A DNA stretch of 64,000 bases. It comes from Limnohabitans sp. Rim11. Lineage in GTDB: Bacteria > Pseudomonadota > Gammaproteobacteria > Burkholderiales > Burkholderiaceae_C. A program made the position numbers and the translations under genes. The notes under the pieces are model-generated. The model did not search any database, was not told the origin of the DNA, and was given only the letters and a program-made list of their open reading frames with translations. Shown in pieces: positions 7,700-15,892 of this stretch (position 1 is its first letter; each line of letters opens with the position of its first letter). Location of the stretch: assembly GCF_001269365.1 (NCBI RefSeq), contig NZ_CXOM01000002.1, positions 256,001 through 320,000 on the forward strand. The letters are read 5' to 3'.

Positions 7700-9094
7700 T
7701 TATCGGACCCACTGAGCCACGCCAGACAACAGGCCGCCCGAAGCGAGGCTCTTGTCAAACAAGTAGGTGGCTTCTAGGCCTTTGTTGAGCACAATGCCAC
7801 TGATGTTGGCATTGCTTAAAGATGCAGTCGATGACATGCGACCATATCGGTCTACAACACCTTGAGACTTCACAGATTCAAGGGTGCTTGGGTTCAAAGC
7901 CACAGCTACCTGGGTATTGAACAAGCCTTGTGCAAAATCAATTTCTAACTGGCCAGATTTAACGGCCACACGACTGATTGCGTCTTTGTCTTTGACATAC
8001 GCTTCAGCAGCCACCAAAGAGAATTGAAACTTCCCTTGGTCTGGCATGTTGATGTTTGTTTTGCCTGAATAAGCCAGGCCAAAAACAGAGTTGCTGTCAA
8101 CAATGCGCAAGTCTGCAATTTGTGAAAAAACTTGGTTGATGCTATCGCTGCCCTCAGGCAGTTGTTGCACCAATGCCGACCAACGGCCCCACTTGGCCAA
8201 TGATTCATGTTGCGTGGCTTGATTGGCCACGTTGGTGGCAGCTTCAACCGAATTCACTTGATCGGCCACCAACTTGCGTTCAATGGTTTGCTGCAAAGTG
8301 TCGGGCTTGATGGCGTCGTCTGTGATGCCTACGCCCACAGCTTTTACAGGTGCAGTTTGAGCCGCTGGTTTTTGCAAAATTTTGGGCACTTGGTTGGCCG
8401 TGATTTCCATGAATACATTGGGCATGCCTGCATTCAGTTCACGCGCCAAAGGTGATGCGCAAGGGCCCAATTGAGAGCTTAAGCAATCGGGGCCAATGGG
8501 GCTCACAATTACGCCGCCTTGGGCTACAGACACGCGCGTTTTTTGGTCATCGGCCAACACGGTGTAGTCTGTGCCGCGCAAACCAATGGCCGCCAACGGT
8601 GTGTTGAAGCGGTATTGATTTTTGGCAGCCTGGCCACCCTTGCCACTGACAGCGCGGCTGGTGCCTTGCTCTAGGTCAATGCGAATGCGGCTAGCTTGGG
8701 GTTGGTCTTTGTCGTATTGGTAGGCACTGATGACCATTTGCGAAGAAGGACGCAAGGCCAAGAAGGCGTTGTCAACCATGCGCAAATGAACGTGGCTGTT
8801 GGCTTGGGTTTGAATGTGGTCGCCTACAAAAACTGGTTCGCCAGTTTGGGCCGTGCGTGCAGGTTTGCCGGGTACGGCCAAGCTGACTTGCCCATTCACA
8901 AAAGCCACATGACCCGCCACTACATTGGCTGCAGCAGTTTCTGTGGCTTCGGCAGCAAGCGCGCTTTGCACAGGCGCAAAGCCAAGCAACACACTGAAGG
9001 CAAACACAGACATTGACACAGCGCCATGACGCACAGCCTGCAATTTGCGCTGCATGCTGCTGACGAGTGTTGTCAATGTGCTTAAAAAGTTCAT
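7700..9094 (-). CDS. FecR-domain periplasmic protein
   Basis: 464 residues. The first 48 form an N-terminal signal (SMSVFAFSVLLGFAPVQSALAAE, cleavage near AAA/AE). Residues about 60-190 are a FecR domain, with the GHVAFVNGQVSLAVPGKP start, the VFVGDHIQTQANSHVHLRMVD centre and the TPLAAIGLRGTDYTVLAD motif. FecR domains are periplasmic and sense or bind glycans or signals. The C-terminal 250 residues form a beta-rich domain that I do not recognise, with a possible transferrin-binding-like barrel. The start ATG overlaps the stop of the upstream acyltransferase by four bases (ATGA), and the TPR/barrel gene follows closely. FecR genes next to CHASE2 cyclases are a recurring arrangement in this group; here the cyclase is two genes away and divergent. 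Confidence 0.82.
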   Translation of the reverse strand: MNFLSTLTTLVSSMQRKLQAVRHGAVSMSVFAFSVLLGFAPVQSALAAEATETAAANVVAGHVAFVNGQVSLAVPGKPARTAQTGEPVFVGDHIQTQANSHVHLRMVDNAFLALRPSSQMVISAYQYDKDQPQASRIRIDLEQGTSRAVSGKGGQAAKNQYRFNTPLAAIGLRGTDYTVLADDQKTRVSVAQGGVIVSPIGPDCLSSQLGPCASPLARELNAGMPNVFMEITANQVPKILQKPAAQTAPVKAVGVGITDDAIKPDTLQQTIERKLVADQVNSVEAATNVANQATQHESLAKWGRWSALVQQLPEGSDSINQVFSQIADLRIVDSNSVFGLAYSGKTNINMPDQGKFQFSLVAAEAYVKDKDAISRVAVKSGQLEIDFAQGLFNTQVAVALNPSTLESVKSQGVVDRYGRMSSTASLSNANISGIVLNKGLEATYLFDKSLASGGLLSGVAQWVR

Positions 9095-10131
9095 GACCCG
9101 ATTTTAAGTGCATTGCGGGCCAAGTGCCAAGCTTTGCGCCTATTTTGACGCCATGCCACGCAGGGTCGTTCTACAAAACCTTGGCTGATGAAGCTCAATG
9201 CAATGCTGCTGCCGCACAGCGTTAACCACTGACCAGCCGTTTTGGGGGATGCAAGGTCCAGCACCCACATGCAGAAAAAGTGGTTCAAAAAGATGCCGTA
9301 AGACAGGTCACCCAGCCGTTGGTCCCAGGCTTTCCAGGTGGGGTTTTCTAGCTTCAAAACTTGGGTGAGCAGCTGAATTGCAGGCAGGCCAATGCCAATG
9401 CCGAGCCAAACTTCTGTGTTGTAAGGGGTGCCCAAAGCGCCTTGTTGTTGCAGGCCCAAAATAGCTGCAACAGCCACCAAAGGTACAAGCCACAAAGCTT
9501 TATGTGAAAGTGTGGGCCAACTTATCTGCAAGCGCTGCAGCGCCATGCCCGCCATGAAAATCCAAAGGACTCCCGGCAACAATCGATAGCCCCAGGCATC
9601 TGTGGGCAACACGCCCAGCCCGGCCAAGGCCTGGACAGCCAAGCTGGCAAAGGCCACCCACATGGCCAATGAGCCAAAGCGCCCAGTGTTCCAAAAGCGC
9701 CAGAGCCAGGGCGCCAACACGTAAAACAAAACCTCTGCCCCCAAGGACCATGCCGGCGGCAACAAGGTAAATTGGTCGGCCGCATTGAACATGAAGAAAT
9801 TGAGTGGCGCAATCAGCACATTGTTCAGAACTTCTAGGCCTGAAGGTGCGTGTTGCAAAAATGGCGTGGTGTGCCCCACGCTGAAAAACCAAACCGCAGT
9901 GGCCACGGCGTACAGCAGATACTGCGGGTAAATGCGCGCTAGCCGGTCAATGTAAAAGTGCCCTGCCTGCCCGGCTTCAGAAAAATGCTTACCAATGAGC
10001 GCCGACATAACATACCCAGAAATGGCATAAAACACCACCACCGACACCACACCCGGATTCAGGCCACCCAAGGTCAGGCCGGTGTGACTGAGCATCACCA
10101 GCATGGCAAGAATGAAACGAAGCAGGCCCAT
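9091..10131 (-). CDS. Acyltransferase family 3 membrane protein (OafA/YrhL-like)
   Basis: 346 residues with about ten membrane segments. The family hallmarks are visible: LLRFILAMLVMLSHTG at the N terminus holds the catalytic-site His, VVVFYAISGYVMS follows, then FYIDRLARIYPQYLL with the conserved Arg, and a LPPAWSLGAEVLFYVLAP segment. These enzymes transfer acetyl or other acyl groups from the cytoplasm to extracytoplasmic glycans. It is the first gene of a run with the FecR and TPR/barrel genes (four-base overlap with FecR). The start ATG at 10131 is only 34 bases from the divergent cyclase start, so the promoters of both genes must overlap the opposing coding sequence. O-acetylation of the nearby O polysaccharide is possible. 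Confidence 0.85.
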   Translation of the reverse strand: MGLLRFILAMLVMLSHTGLTLGGLNPGVVSVVVFYAISGYVMSALIGKHFSEAGQAGHFYIDRLARIYPQYLLYAVATAVWFFSVGHTTPFLQHAPSGLEVLNNVLIAPLNFFMFNAADQFTLLPPAWSLGAEVLFYVLAPWLWRFWNTGRFGSLAMWVAFASLAVQALAGLGVLPTDAWGYRLLPGVLWIFMAGMALQRLQISWPTLSHKALWLVPLVAVAAILGLQQQGALGTPYNTEVWLGIGIGLPAIQLLTQVLKLENPTWKAWDQRLGDLSYGIFLNHFFCMWVLDLASPKTAGQWLTLCGSSIALSFISQGFVERPCVAWRQNRRKAWHLARNALKIGS

Positions 10132-10165
10132 GGTTTTTGGCGGGGTTCAGTGCAAAATCAACAGT

Positions 10166-12079
10166 ATGGATAAAAACAGCAAGACAGTGTGGTCAAACAC
10201 TGCCGTACCTCAAGTGGCTGAAAGCAAGCAAGTGCGACTCTGGCGCGCTTTGATCGTGGCCGCCACCTTTGTGTTGCTGAGCAGCGCCTTGTTGTTCATG
10301 CCTTTTTGGCACATGCTAGAAGATCAAGCTCGTGACAGCATGACGCAAAAATTCTTAATGGCCAAGGACACGCATCCCAAGGTGGTGTTGGTCGATTTTA
10401 GCGACGTTTCCATTCAGAAGCTGGGGGGCTGGCCCTTGCAACGCTCGCAAATGGCCGACTTGGTCGAGGAGTTGATTGGCCCCTTGGGTGCCAAGGTGGT
10501 GGGCCTGGACATGATGTTTCCAGAAGCGGGCGATGCCGTGGGCGATGCACGTTTAGCCTCCATGGCAGAACACGGGCCCTTGGTGCTTGCGCATGTGTTG
10601 GACATGGAGCAGAGAAGCACGCCCATCAAGGTGGGGGTGACGGCTGACAAAATTAAGGCGCCACAATTGTTTTCTGATCAATGGGCGGCCGTGCCCAGTT
10701 TTGGTTATGTGGCCAACCATGCCGGTTTGCGCAATGCACGCTGCGTCGGCCATGTGGGGGTGCGACTAGATGCCGATGGCGTGGTGCGCAGACTGGCACC
10801 CATGGTCAAAGGCCCCAACGGCAACATGAACACATTTGCTGGAGCCATTTTGGATTGCGGCTTGCCTACCAAAACTCAAACGCCAGTTGCAGCACCCGCT
10901 CAGATTGTGCAGGGGCAGCCTACCAGTTGGCGTTTGCCGTTCACGCAAGGTCTCGATGCCTTTGATTCAGTTGAAGCCATGGACGTGCTGGATGGCGCTG
11001 TAGACCCAGAACGCATCAAAGGCAAGTATGTGTTGGTGGGTTCTTCTGCTGTTGGCCTGAGTGACTATGTCACCACACCACTGCAGGCCCTCACACCCGG
11101 TGTGTTGGTGCATGCCCAAGCGCTGGCGTATTTGTTAGACAACGGGTCACCCAAACCGACCAGCACTTTGCACTGGGCAGAGCTTTTGGTGGCTTTGTGT
11201 TTAAGCGCTGTCACGTGGTTTCTTTGGCATTGGCGAAAAAGATATGCCACTTTGTGGGGTGTGTGCATCTTGCTGGGCTGGCCCTTGGTGTGTGCGTTTG
11301 CGTTTACCAAGCTTGTGTTTCCATGGCTGCTGTTTGTGCCCGCACTGTGTTTGGGTACCTTGCTCAGCCTGACGGTGTTTGAATACAAGATGCTGCGCGA
11401 CATTAAACAACGCGCGCTTCTGACTTTGTCGCAATTTGTAGCGGGACCTGTTTTGAAACAGCTCTATGACATGGGCTTGGCCAACAGCTTGCGACCGCAA
11501 CAACAAAACATCACGGTGCTGGTGGTCGACATGCGCGACTACACGCGGCACACCGATGAAATGTCGCTTGAAAACATTGCAGCCTTAACCCGAGAATTTT
11601 TAGCGTTGATCACACAACCTGTGCTGGACCACGAAGGCACCCTGGACCGTTACAGTGGCGATGGTTTGATTGCGTTTTGGGGCGCGCCCTTAAGCCGCGA
11701 AGATCACGCTATAGCAACCTTGAATTGCGCCAAAGCCATGCAAGCTGCCTTGGCCGAATGGAACCTACAGCGCAAGGCCCAAGGACTGGATGCCATCGGG
11801 ATGCGCATTGGCATTGAATCGGGCTCGGCATTGGTGGGTGATTTTGGCTCTGCAGCGCGCAGTGTGTTTACCGCTGTGGGCAGCTGCATTAACACCGCAG
11901 CCAGGCTACAAGAACTGGGTCGCAATTTGAAATGCGATTTGGTCATTGGCCCTCACACCGCTGCTTTGGTAGAAGACGAGTTACTAGCTTTGGCCGAAGT
12001 TGAAGTGAAAGGCTTGCGCAACAATTTGCAGGTCTACACGCTGCCACCTGCTACGACAACTGTGAGTGCCGCCGTATGA
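10166..12079 (+). CDS. CHASE2-domain class III nucleotide cyclase
   Basis: About 637 residues from ATG 10166 (an in-frame upstream start at 10103 would overlap the divergent gene). A membrane segment near residues 25-48 is followed by an extracytoplasmic CHASE2 sensor (PKVVLVDFSDVSIQKLGGWPL; GLDMMFPEAGD) to about residue 330, two or three membrane segments, then a class III cyclase domain from about residue 450 (VLVVDMRDYTRHTDEM; LDRYSGDGLIAFWG; FTAVGSCINTAARL). Both metal-binding Asp residues and the transition-state Asn and Arg are present, so it should be active. The purine-selecting Lys is replaced by Arg (DRYSGD where DKFIGD is usual), so cAMP versus cGMP is not settled. The stop overlaps the Crp-family gene by four bases. 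Confidence 0.88.
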   Translation: MDKNSKTVWSNTAVPQVAESKQVRLWRALIVAATFVLLSSALLFMPFWHMLEDQARDSMTQKFLMAKDTHPKVVLVDFSDVSIQKLGGWPLQRSQMADLVEELIGPLGAKVVGLDMMFPEAGDAVGDARLASMAEHGPLVLAHVLDMEQRSTPIKVGVTADKIKAPQLFSDQWAAVPSFGYVANHAGLRNARCVGHVGVRLDADGVVRRLAPMVKGPNGNMNTFAGAILDCGLPTKTQTPVAAPAQIVQGQPTSWRLPFTQGLDAFDSVEAMDVLDGAVDPERIKGKYVLVGSSAVGLSDYVTTPLQALTPGVLVHAQALAYLLDNGSPKPTSTLHWAELLVALCLSAVTWFLWHWRKRYATLWGVCILLGWPLVCAFAFTKLVFPWLLFVPALCLGTLLSLTVFEYKMLRDIKQRALLTLSQFVAGPVLKQLYDMGLANSLRPQQQNITVLVVDMRDYTRHTDEMSLENIAALTREFLALITQPVLDHEGTLDRYSGDGLIAFWGAPLSREDHAIATLNCAKAMQAALAEWNLQRKAQGLDAIGMRIGIESGSALVGDFGSAARSVFTAVGSCINTAARLQELGRNLKCDLVIGPHTAALVEDELLALAEVEVKGLRNNLQVYTLPPATTTVSAAV

Positions 12080-12759
12080 AAAGTCTGCCACTGCAGGTTC
12101 GGTTGTTGCCCATTTTTAAACAATTGGAAGACGATGCTTTTGCCAGCATTTCTCGCGGCGCCGTTTACAAGGTGTTTGAAAAAGGTGACGTCATTTGCAA
12201 CAAGGGCGACCCTTCGAATGGTTTGTTCGTGCTCATTCGCGGTGACCTGCAACTTTTTGAATCTGGCCGTGAAGGCCAAGAGGTGGGCCTGAACTTGATC
12301 AAAGGGCCCGCGGTGTTTGGTGAGCTGGGGGTTATCGACAACTTACCAAGGTCGGCCGATGTGGTGGCCATGTCCAAAGTAGATCTGGCCATTGTGCCCA
12401 AGAGCATTTTGATGGCGGCCTTTACTGAAACACCAGAAGGCGCCAAAGCCATGTTCATGCACTTAACCGGCATGATTCGGCGCTTAACGCATCACCACAG
12501 TTTGTTGGTCATTCCATCGGCATCGCAACGCATTTGCGCCATGTTGGTCGATTTAAGCGAACAACATCGCCGAGGTGATCTCATTGAGTTTGAAATGCCC
12601 AAACAAAAAAGTTTTGCATCCATGGTCAACACCACGCGCGAAACAGTGTCCAGAACCATGGGGCAATTGGCGACACATCGCATTGTGAAGAAAATGCCGA
12701 GTGGCAAATTGTCTGTGCTTGACCCAGAGACATTGAAGCTATGGGCAGGGATTGATTAA
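12076..12759 (+). CDS. Crp/Fnr-family transcriptional regulator
   Basis: 227 residues. A cyclic-nucleotide-binding domain occupies residues about 12-130; the phosphate-binding cassette reads FGELGVIDNLPRSADV, with Gly82, Glu83, Arg92 and Ser93 in the places used by E. coli Crp to hold cAMP. A winged helix-turn-helix follows (about 150-222). Its recognition helix TTRETVSRTMGQL keeps Arg188, Glu189 and Arg193, equivalent to the residues that read TGTGA in E. coli Crp. In the dimer helix the Thr-Ser pair that touches adenine in Crp is His-His here (140-141), so ligand preference may differ. No Fnr-type N-terminal cysteines are present. It is coupled (ATGA) to the nucleotide cyclase, a strong hint that it senses that enzyme's product. 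Confidence 0.92.
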   Translation: MKSLPLQVRLLPIFKQLEDDAFASISRGAVYKVFEKGDVICNKGDPSNGLFVLIRGDLQLFESGREGQEVGLNLIKGPAVFGELGVIDNLPRSADVVAMSKVDLAIVPKSILMAAFTETPEGAKAMFMHLTGMIRRLTHHHSLLVIPSASQRICAMLVDLSEQHRRGDLIEFEMPKQKSFASMVNTTRETVSRTMGQLATHRIVKKMPSGKLSVLDPETLKLWAGID

Positions 12760-12800
12760 AAGCAATAGCAGCCACGGCTGCGGCTGATGCAACAGCGCAA

Positions 12801-13946
12801 CTAACGCGCCATTTGTTTGTAAATTGCAGCCGTTTGGTCTGCACAAGTTTGCCATGTAAAGGCTGCTGCGCGTTGCCGCCCCAACACCACCAATTCAGAT
12901 TGCAACTGTGTGCTTTCAGCCAAAGTTTGCATGGCGTGGCTGACGGATTCTGTTTGCTCAGGATCAATGCTTAAAGCACTGCCACCAGCTATCTCTGCCA
13001 AAGACGTGGTGTTCGATGATATGACCGGAGTGCCTGCTGCAAAGGCCTCTAACAATGGCAAACCAAAACCTTCAGACAATGAAGGAAAGACCAAGCTGGT
13101 GGCGGCTTGCAACAAACACAATTTGTCTTCTTCTGACACGGCGCCCAGCCACTTCACATGCGAGGCGGGTCCTTGGTTTTGAAGTTCATTGACCAAGCCC
13201 TCAACACCCCAGCCATTGCGACCCACAATGACCAAGTCAAATTCAGACTGAATGTTGGCAGGCAGTTGCTTGAAGGCTTCTAGCACCCTGCCAATGTTTT
13301 TGCGCGGCTGCAAAGTGCCGACGCACAAGAAGAAAGGGCGCTGAAGATTGTGTTTGTTCAAACAAGTTTTGAGTCGCACAGCGTCTAAGCGTTGACCATA
13401 CTTGGGGTCTACACCCAAATAGACCACACTGATTTTGTCTTCGGGCACTTGAAAGTGCGTCATGATTTCTTGCTTGGAATAATCAGAAATAGTCACGACA
13501 TGGTCGGCCCATTCAACCGATTTTTTCCAGAGGGCATTTTTGAATTGACGCAGTTGCTGATTGCCCCACTCTGGGTTACTCAAAGGAATGGCGTCCATGA
13601 TGGTGGCCAGCACCGGTATGCCTTTGAGTTTGGGAATGTGATGGTCTGTGGCATGAAACAAATTGATTTTTTGTTTCAAAGAATTCTCCACCGGAAAAGA
13701 CAAGCCAGTGATGGCGCTTTGCAGTGCCAACCATTTGTAGGCGGAGGTGGTCACCAGTGGTTGATTGAACGGGGGCTGCTTGTTCAAGGAAGTTGGTGCA
13801 GGCCCAAACACCACTGGCAGGCATTGCACCTGTGCAGGCTGCAGATGCGCTGCCAAAGCCTGCGTGTAATAGCCAATGCCATCCAGCTCTTGGTGCAGCT
13901 TGCCGCGTGCCCACACTGTGGCACCAAAACCAACTTGCAAACTCAC
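12801..13946 (-). CDS. GT4-family glycosyltransferase
   Basis: About 381 residues, GT-B fold. The acceptor half runs to about residue 175, and the donor half contains the FFLCVGTLQPRKNIGRVLEAF and PSLSEGFGLPLLEAFAAGTPVI motifs (the E-x7-E signature). It should transfer a nucleotide-activated sugar, probably GDP-mannose or GDP-rhamnose given its neighbours, to the growing polysaccharide on the cytoplasmic side. The start is taken as GTG at 13946, which overlaps the rmd stop in a GTGA arrangement; the frame is open to 14039 but that part lies inside rmd and is not protein-like. It is the last gene of the long polysaccharide operon and converges on the Crp gene. Confidence 0.85.
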   Translation of the reverse strand: MSLQVGFGATVWARGKLHQELDGIGYYTQALAAHLQPAQVQCLPVVFGPAPTSLNKQPPFNQPLVTTSAYKWLALQSAITGLSFPVENSLKQKINLFHATDHHIPKLKGIPVLATIMDAIPLSNPEWGNQQLRQFKNALWKKSVEWADHVVTISDYSKQEIMTHFQVPEDKISVVYLGVDPKYGQRLDAVRLKTCLNKHNLQRPFFLCVGTLQPRKNIGRVLEAFKQLPANIQSEFDLVIVGRNGWGVEGLVNELQNQGPASHVKWLGAVSEEDKLCLLQAATSLVFPSLSEGFGLPLLEAFAAGTPVISSNTTSLAEIAGGSALSIDPEQTESVSHAMQTLAESTQLQSELVVLGRQRAAAFTWQTCADQTAAIYKQMAR

Positions 13947-14803
13947 AGCGTACTTTCCAACATAAATTGCAAAGTGTCTTGCAAGGTGTAGGTGCTGAGC
14001 TGGCCCACAGCACTTTGCAGCTTGCCTGGATTGCCACACAACTGCCGCACTTCATTGGCCCGCACAAACGCAGGATTGACGTTCACCTTCAAGGTGTGGC
14101 CTGTGAGCTGGGTCAAGGTGTCGATCACTTGTTGCAGCGTGAAGGCTTTGCCAGTGCAAATGTTGTAGACCTGAAGGTCTTTTGAATGAGGCTGGTGTTG
14201 AAGCAATGCCAAGTAGGCTTCACTCACCATGCGTACATCATTGAATTCGCGCTCTACATTCAAATTGCCCAACTCAATGTGGGGCGCCCTGCTTTTGAAA
14301 TGTTGCACCAACTTTGGAATGAGGAATTGCGCTCCTTGGCCAGGGCCCGTGTAATTAAAGGGTCTCACCAACACCAAGGGTAGCTTGGTGCTGTAATTGG
14401 CCGCCATCAATTCCATGGCGGCTTTGCTGGCGGCATAGTGGTTCACAGGCGCCAGGGCTTGGGCTTCATCAAGTGGAGAATGGGGTGAATTGCCATACAC
14501 ATTGGCACTGCTGGCCAACAATACTTTTTGCGGCATCACTGGCAACTGCGCCAAGACATTCAGCAAGTGAACGGTGCCCACCACATTGACGTTGTAAAAG
14601 TCTGCGTCACTGTCATGCCCCACAAAACTGATGGCCGCCAAATGCACCACAGCCTCGGGCTGGACACTCAACACTTCTTGCTTGATGTCGTCGGGTGCCA
14701 ACAAATCGGCCTGCAGGTCATGCACCACATGGCCTGCTAACTCAGCCGCCTTCTTAAAAAAAAGGCCGGTAAAACCAGCCGATCCAGTGAGCAAAATTCT
14801 CAT
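13943..14803 (-). CDS. rmd: GDP-6-deoxy-D-mannose reductase (GDP-D-rhamnose forming)
   Basis: 286 residues, extended short-chain dehydrogenase fold. [16 protein letters not shown] holds the NAD(P)-binding GxxGxxG at the very N terminus, and the catalytic Tyr-x3-Lys is in NHYAASKAAME. The RPFNYTGPGQG and ELGNLNVEREFNDVR segments match Rmd of Pseudomonas better than GDP-fucose synthase. It reduces GDP-4-keto-6-deoxymannose, made by the enzyme encoded just upstream, to GDP-D-rhamnose. The ATG at 14803 shares one base with the gmd stop (TAATG), and its stop overlaps the glycosyltransferase start. The open frame to 14860 is inside gmd and is not used. A related 4-epimerase role cannot be fully excluded. 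Confidence 0.85.
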   Translation of the reverse strand: MRILLTGSAGFTGLFFKKAAELAGHVVHDLQADLLAPDDIKQEVLSVQPEAVVHLAAISFVGHDSDADFYNVNVVGTVHLLNVLAQLPVMPQKVLLASSANVYGNSPHSPLDEAQALAPVNHYAASKAAMELMAANYSTKLPLVLVRPFNYTGPGQGAQFLIPKLVQHFKSRAPHIELGNLNVEREFNDVRMVSEAYLALLQHQPHSKDLQVYNICTGKAFTLQQVIDTLTQLTGHTLKVNVNPAFVRANEVRQLCGNPGKLQSAVGQLSTYTLQDTLQFMLESTL

Positions 14804-15834
14804 TAGAAAGAGTACCCAGCCGTGTTGCGCTTTAAATCTGCCTGAACCATCATGAGGCACAGTTGCTCTAAAGTGGTTGTGGGTTCCCAGCCCAACACTG
14901 CTTTGGCTTTGGCAGGGTTGCCAATCAGCAATTCAACTTCAGCGGGGCGATAGAACTGTGGGTTCACACGCATCACCGTTTGGCCATTGGCCGTGTTCAC
15001 AGCGGTTTCTTGTTCGGCTTGGCCTTTGAACTCAACGTGAATGTCGGCTGCTTTGAAAGCCATGCGCACAAAGTCGCGCACCGTTTCTGTTCGGTTGGTG
15101 GCCAGCACAAAGGTGTCGGGTTCTTTGGCCTGTAGCATGCGCCACATGCCTTCTACATATTCTTTGGCAAAGCCCCAGTCGCGCTTGGCATCCAGATTGC
15201 CAAGGTCCATGCAATCGAGCTGTCCCAATTTGATTTTGGCCACGCTGTCTGTAATTTTGCGCGTGACAAATTCGCGACCGCGCAATGGGCTCTCATGGTT
15301 GAACAAAATACCGCTGCTGCCAAAAATGCCGTAGCTTTCTCGGTAGTTCACCGTCATCCAGTGCGCATACAGTTTGGCCACGCCATACGGGCTGCGAGGG
15401 TAAAACGGGGTTTCTTCAACTTGTGGAATGGCCTGCACTTTGCCAAACATTTCAGACGTGCTGGCTTGGTAAAAACGAATTTTAGGATTGACCAAGCGAA
15501 TGGCTTCCAACAAATTCAAAGCACCAATGCCAGTAATCTGCGCAGTGGTGTTAGGTTGGTCAAAACTCACACCCACAAAACTCTGCGCCGCCAGGTTGTA
15601 AATTTCAGTGGGTTGAACCTTTTGAATCAGTGCAATGCTAGAGCCCAGGTCGGTCAGGTCATGCTCGACCAAATGCAAATTGGGATGCGCCTGCACACCC
15701 AAGTCTTCCATGCGCCAAAAATTGACCGAACTGGTTCTACGGTAGGTGCCATAAACGGTATACCCTTTCTCTAGCAACAACTGCGTGAGATAGGCTCCGT
15801 CTTGTCCCGTGACACCTGTAACGATGGCTTTCAA
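14803..15834 (-). CDS. gmd: GDP-mannose 4,6-dehydratase
   Basis: 343 residues. [32 protein letters not shown] is the signature N terminus, the catalytic triad lies in [10 protein letters not shown] (Thr, Glu) and [12 protein letters not shown] (Tyr-x3-Lys), and [18 protein letters not shown] and the [15 protein letters not shown] tail are family-specific. It converts GDP-D-mannose to GDP-4-keto-6-deoxymannose. The start is TTG at 15834: it has an AAGGAG ribosome site six bases upstream and gives the usual MKAIVTG start, whereas the frame from 15861 (also TTG) adds nine atypical residues. With ManC upstream in the operon and Rmd downstream it forms the GDP-D-rhamnose supply route. Confidence 0.95.
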   Translation of the reverse strand: MKAIVTGVTGQDGAYLTQLLLEKGYTVYGTYRRTSSVNFWRMEDLGVQAHPNLHLVEHDLTDLGSSIALIQKVQPTEIYNLAAQSFVGVSFDQPNTTAQITGIGALNLLEAIRLVNPKIRFYQASTSEMFGKVQAIPQVEETPFYPRSPYGVAKLYAHWMTVNYRESYGIFGSSGILFNHESPLRGREFVTRKITDSVAKIKLGQLDCMDLGNLDAKRDWGFAKEYVEGMWRMLQAKEPDTFVLATNRTETVRDFVRMAFKAADIHVEFKGQAEQETAVNTANGQTVMRVNPQFYRPAEVELLIGNPAKAKAVLGWEPTTTLEQLCLMMVQADLKRNTAGYSF

Positions 15835-15840
15835 ATTGAG

Positions 15841-15846
15841 CTCCTT
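15841..15846 (-). promoter_or_regulatory. Ribosome binding site that fixes the gmd TTG start
   Basis: AAGGAG on the minus strand, six bases before the TTG at 15834. It lies inside the alternative longer frame from 15861 and argues for the shorter product. Confidence 0.7.
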
Positions 15847-15892
15847 GGCGACTTTCTTCAAGTCTGAATTGTAAGGGAGTCAATTTACGGGT

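Noticed and set aside
12765..12785. Possible bidirectional terminator between the Crp and glycosyltransferase genes
   Set aside because: Short GCAGC/GCTGC stem with a four-base loop and no T-run. The two converging genes probably end by other means.
13392..13991. 199-codon plus-strand frame across the rmd/glycosyltransferase junction
   Set aside because: It is antisense to two recognised genes and has no protein-like features.
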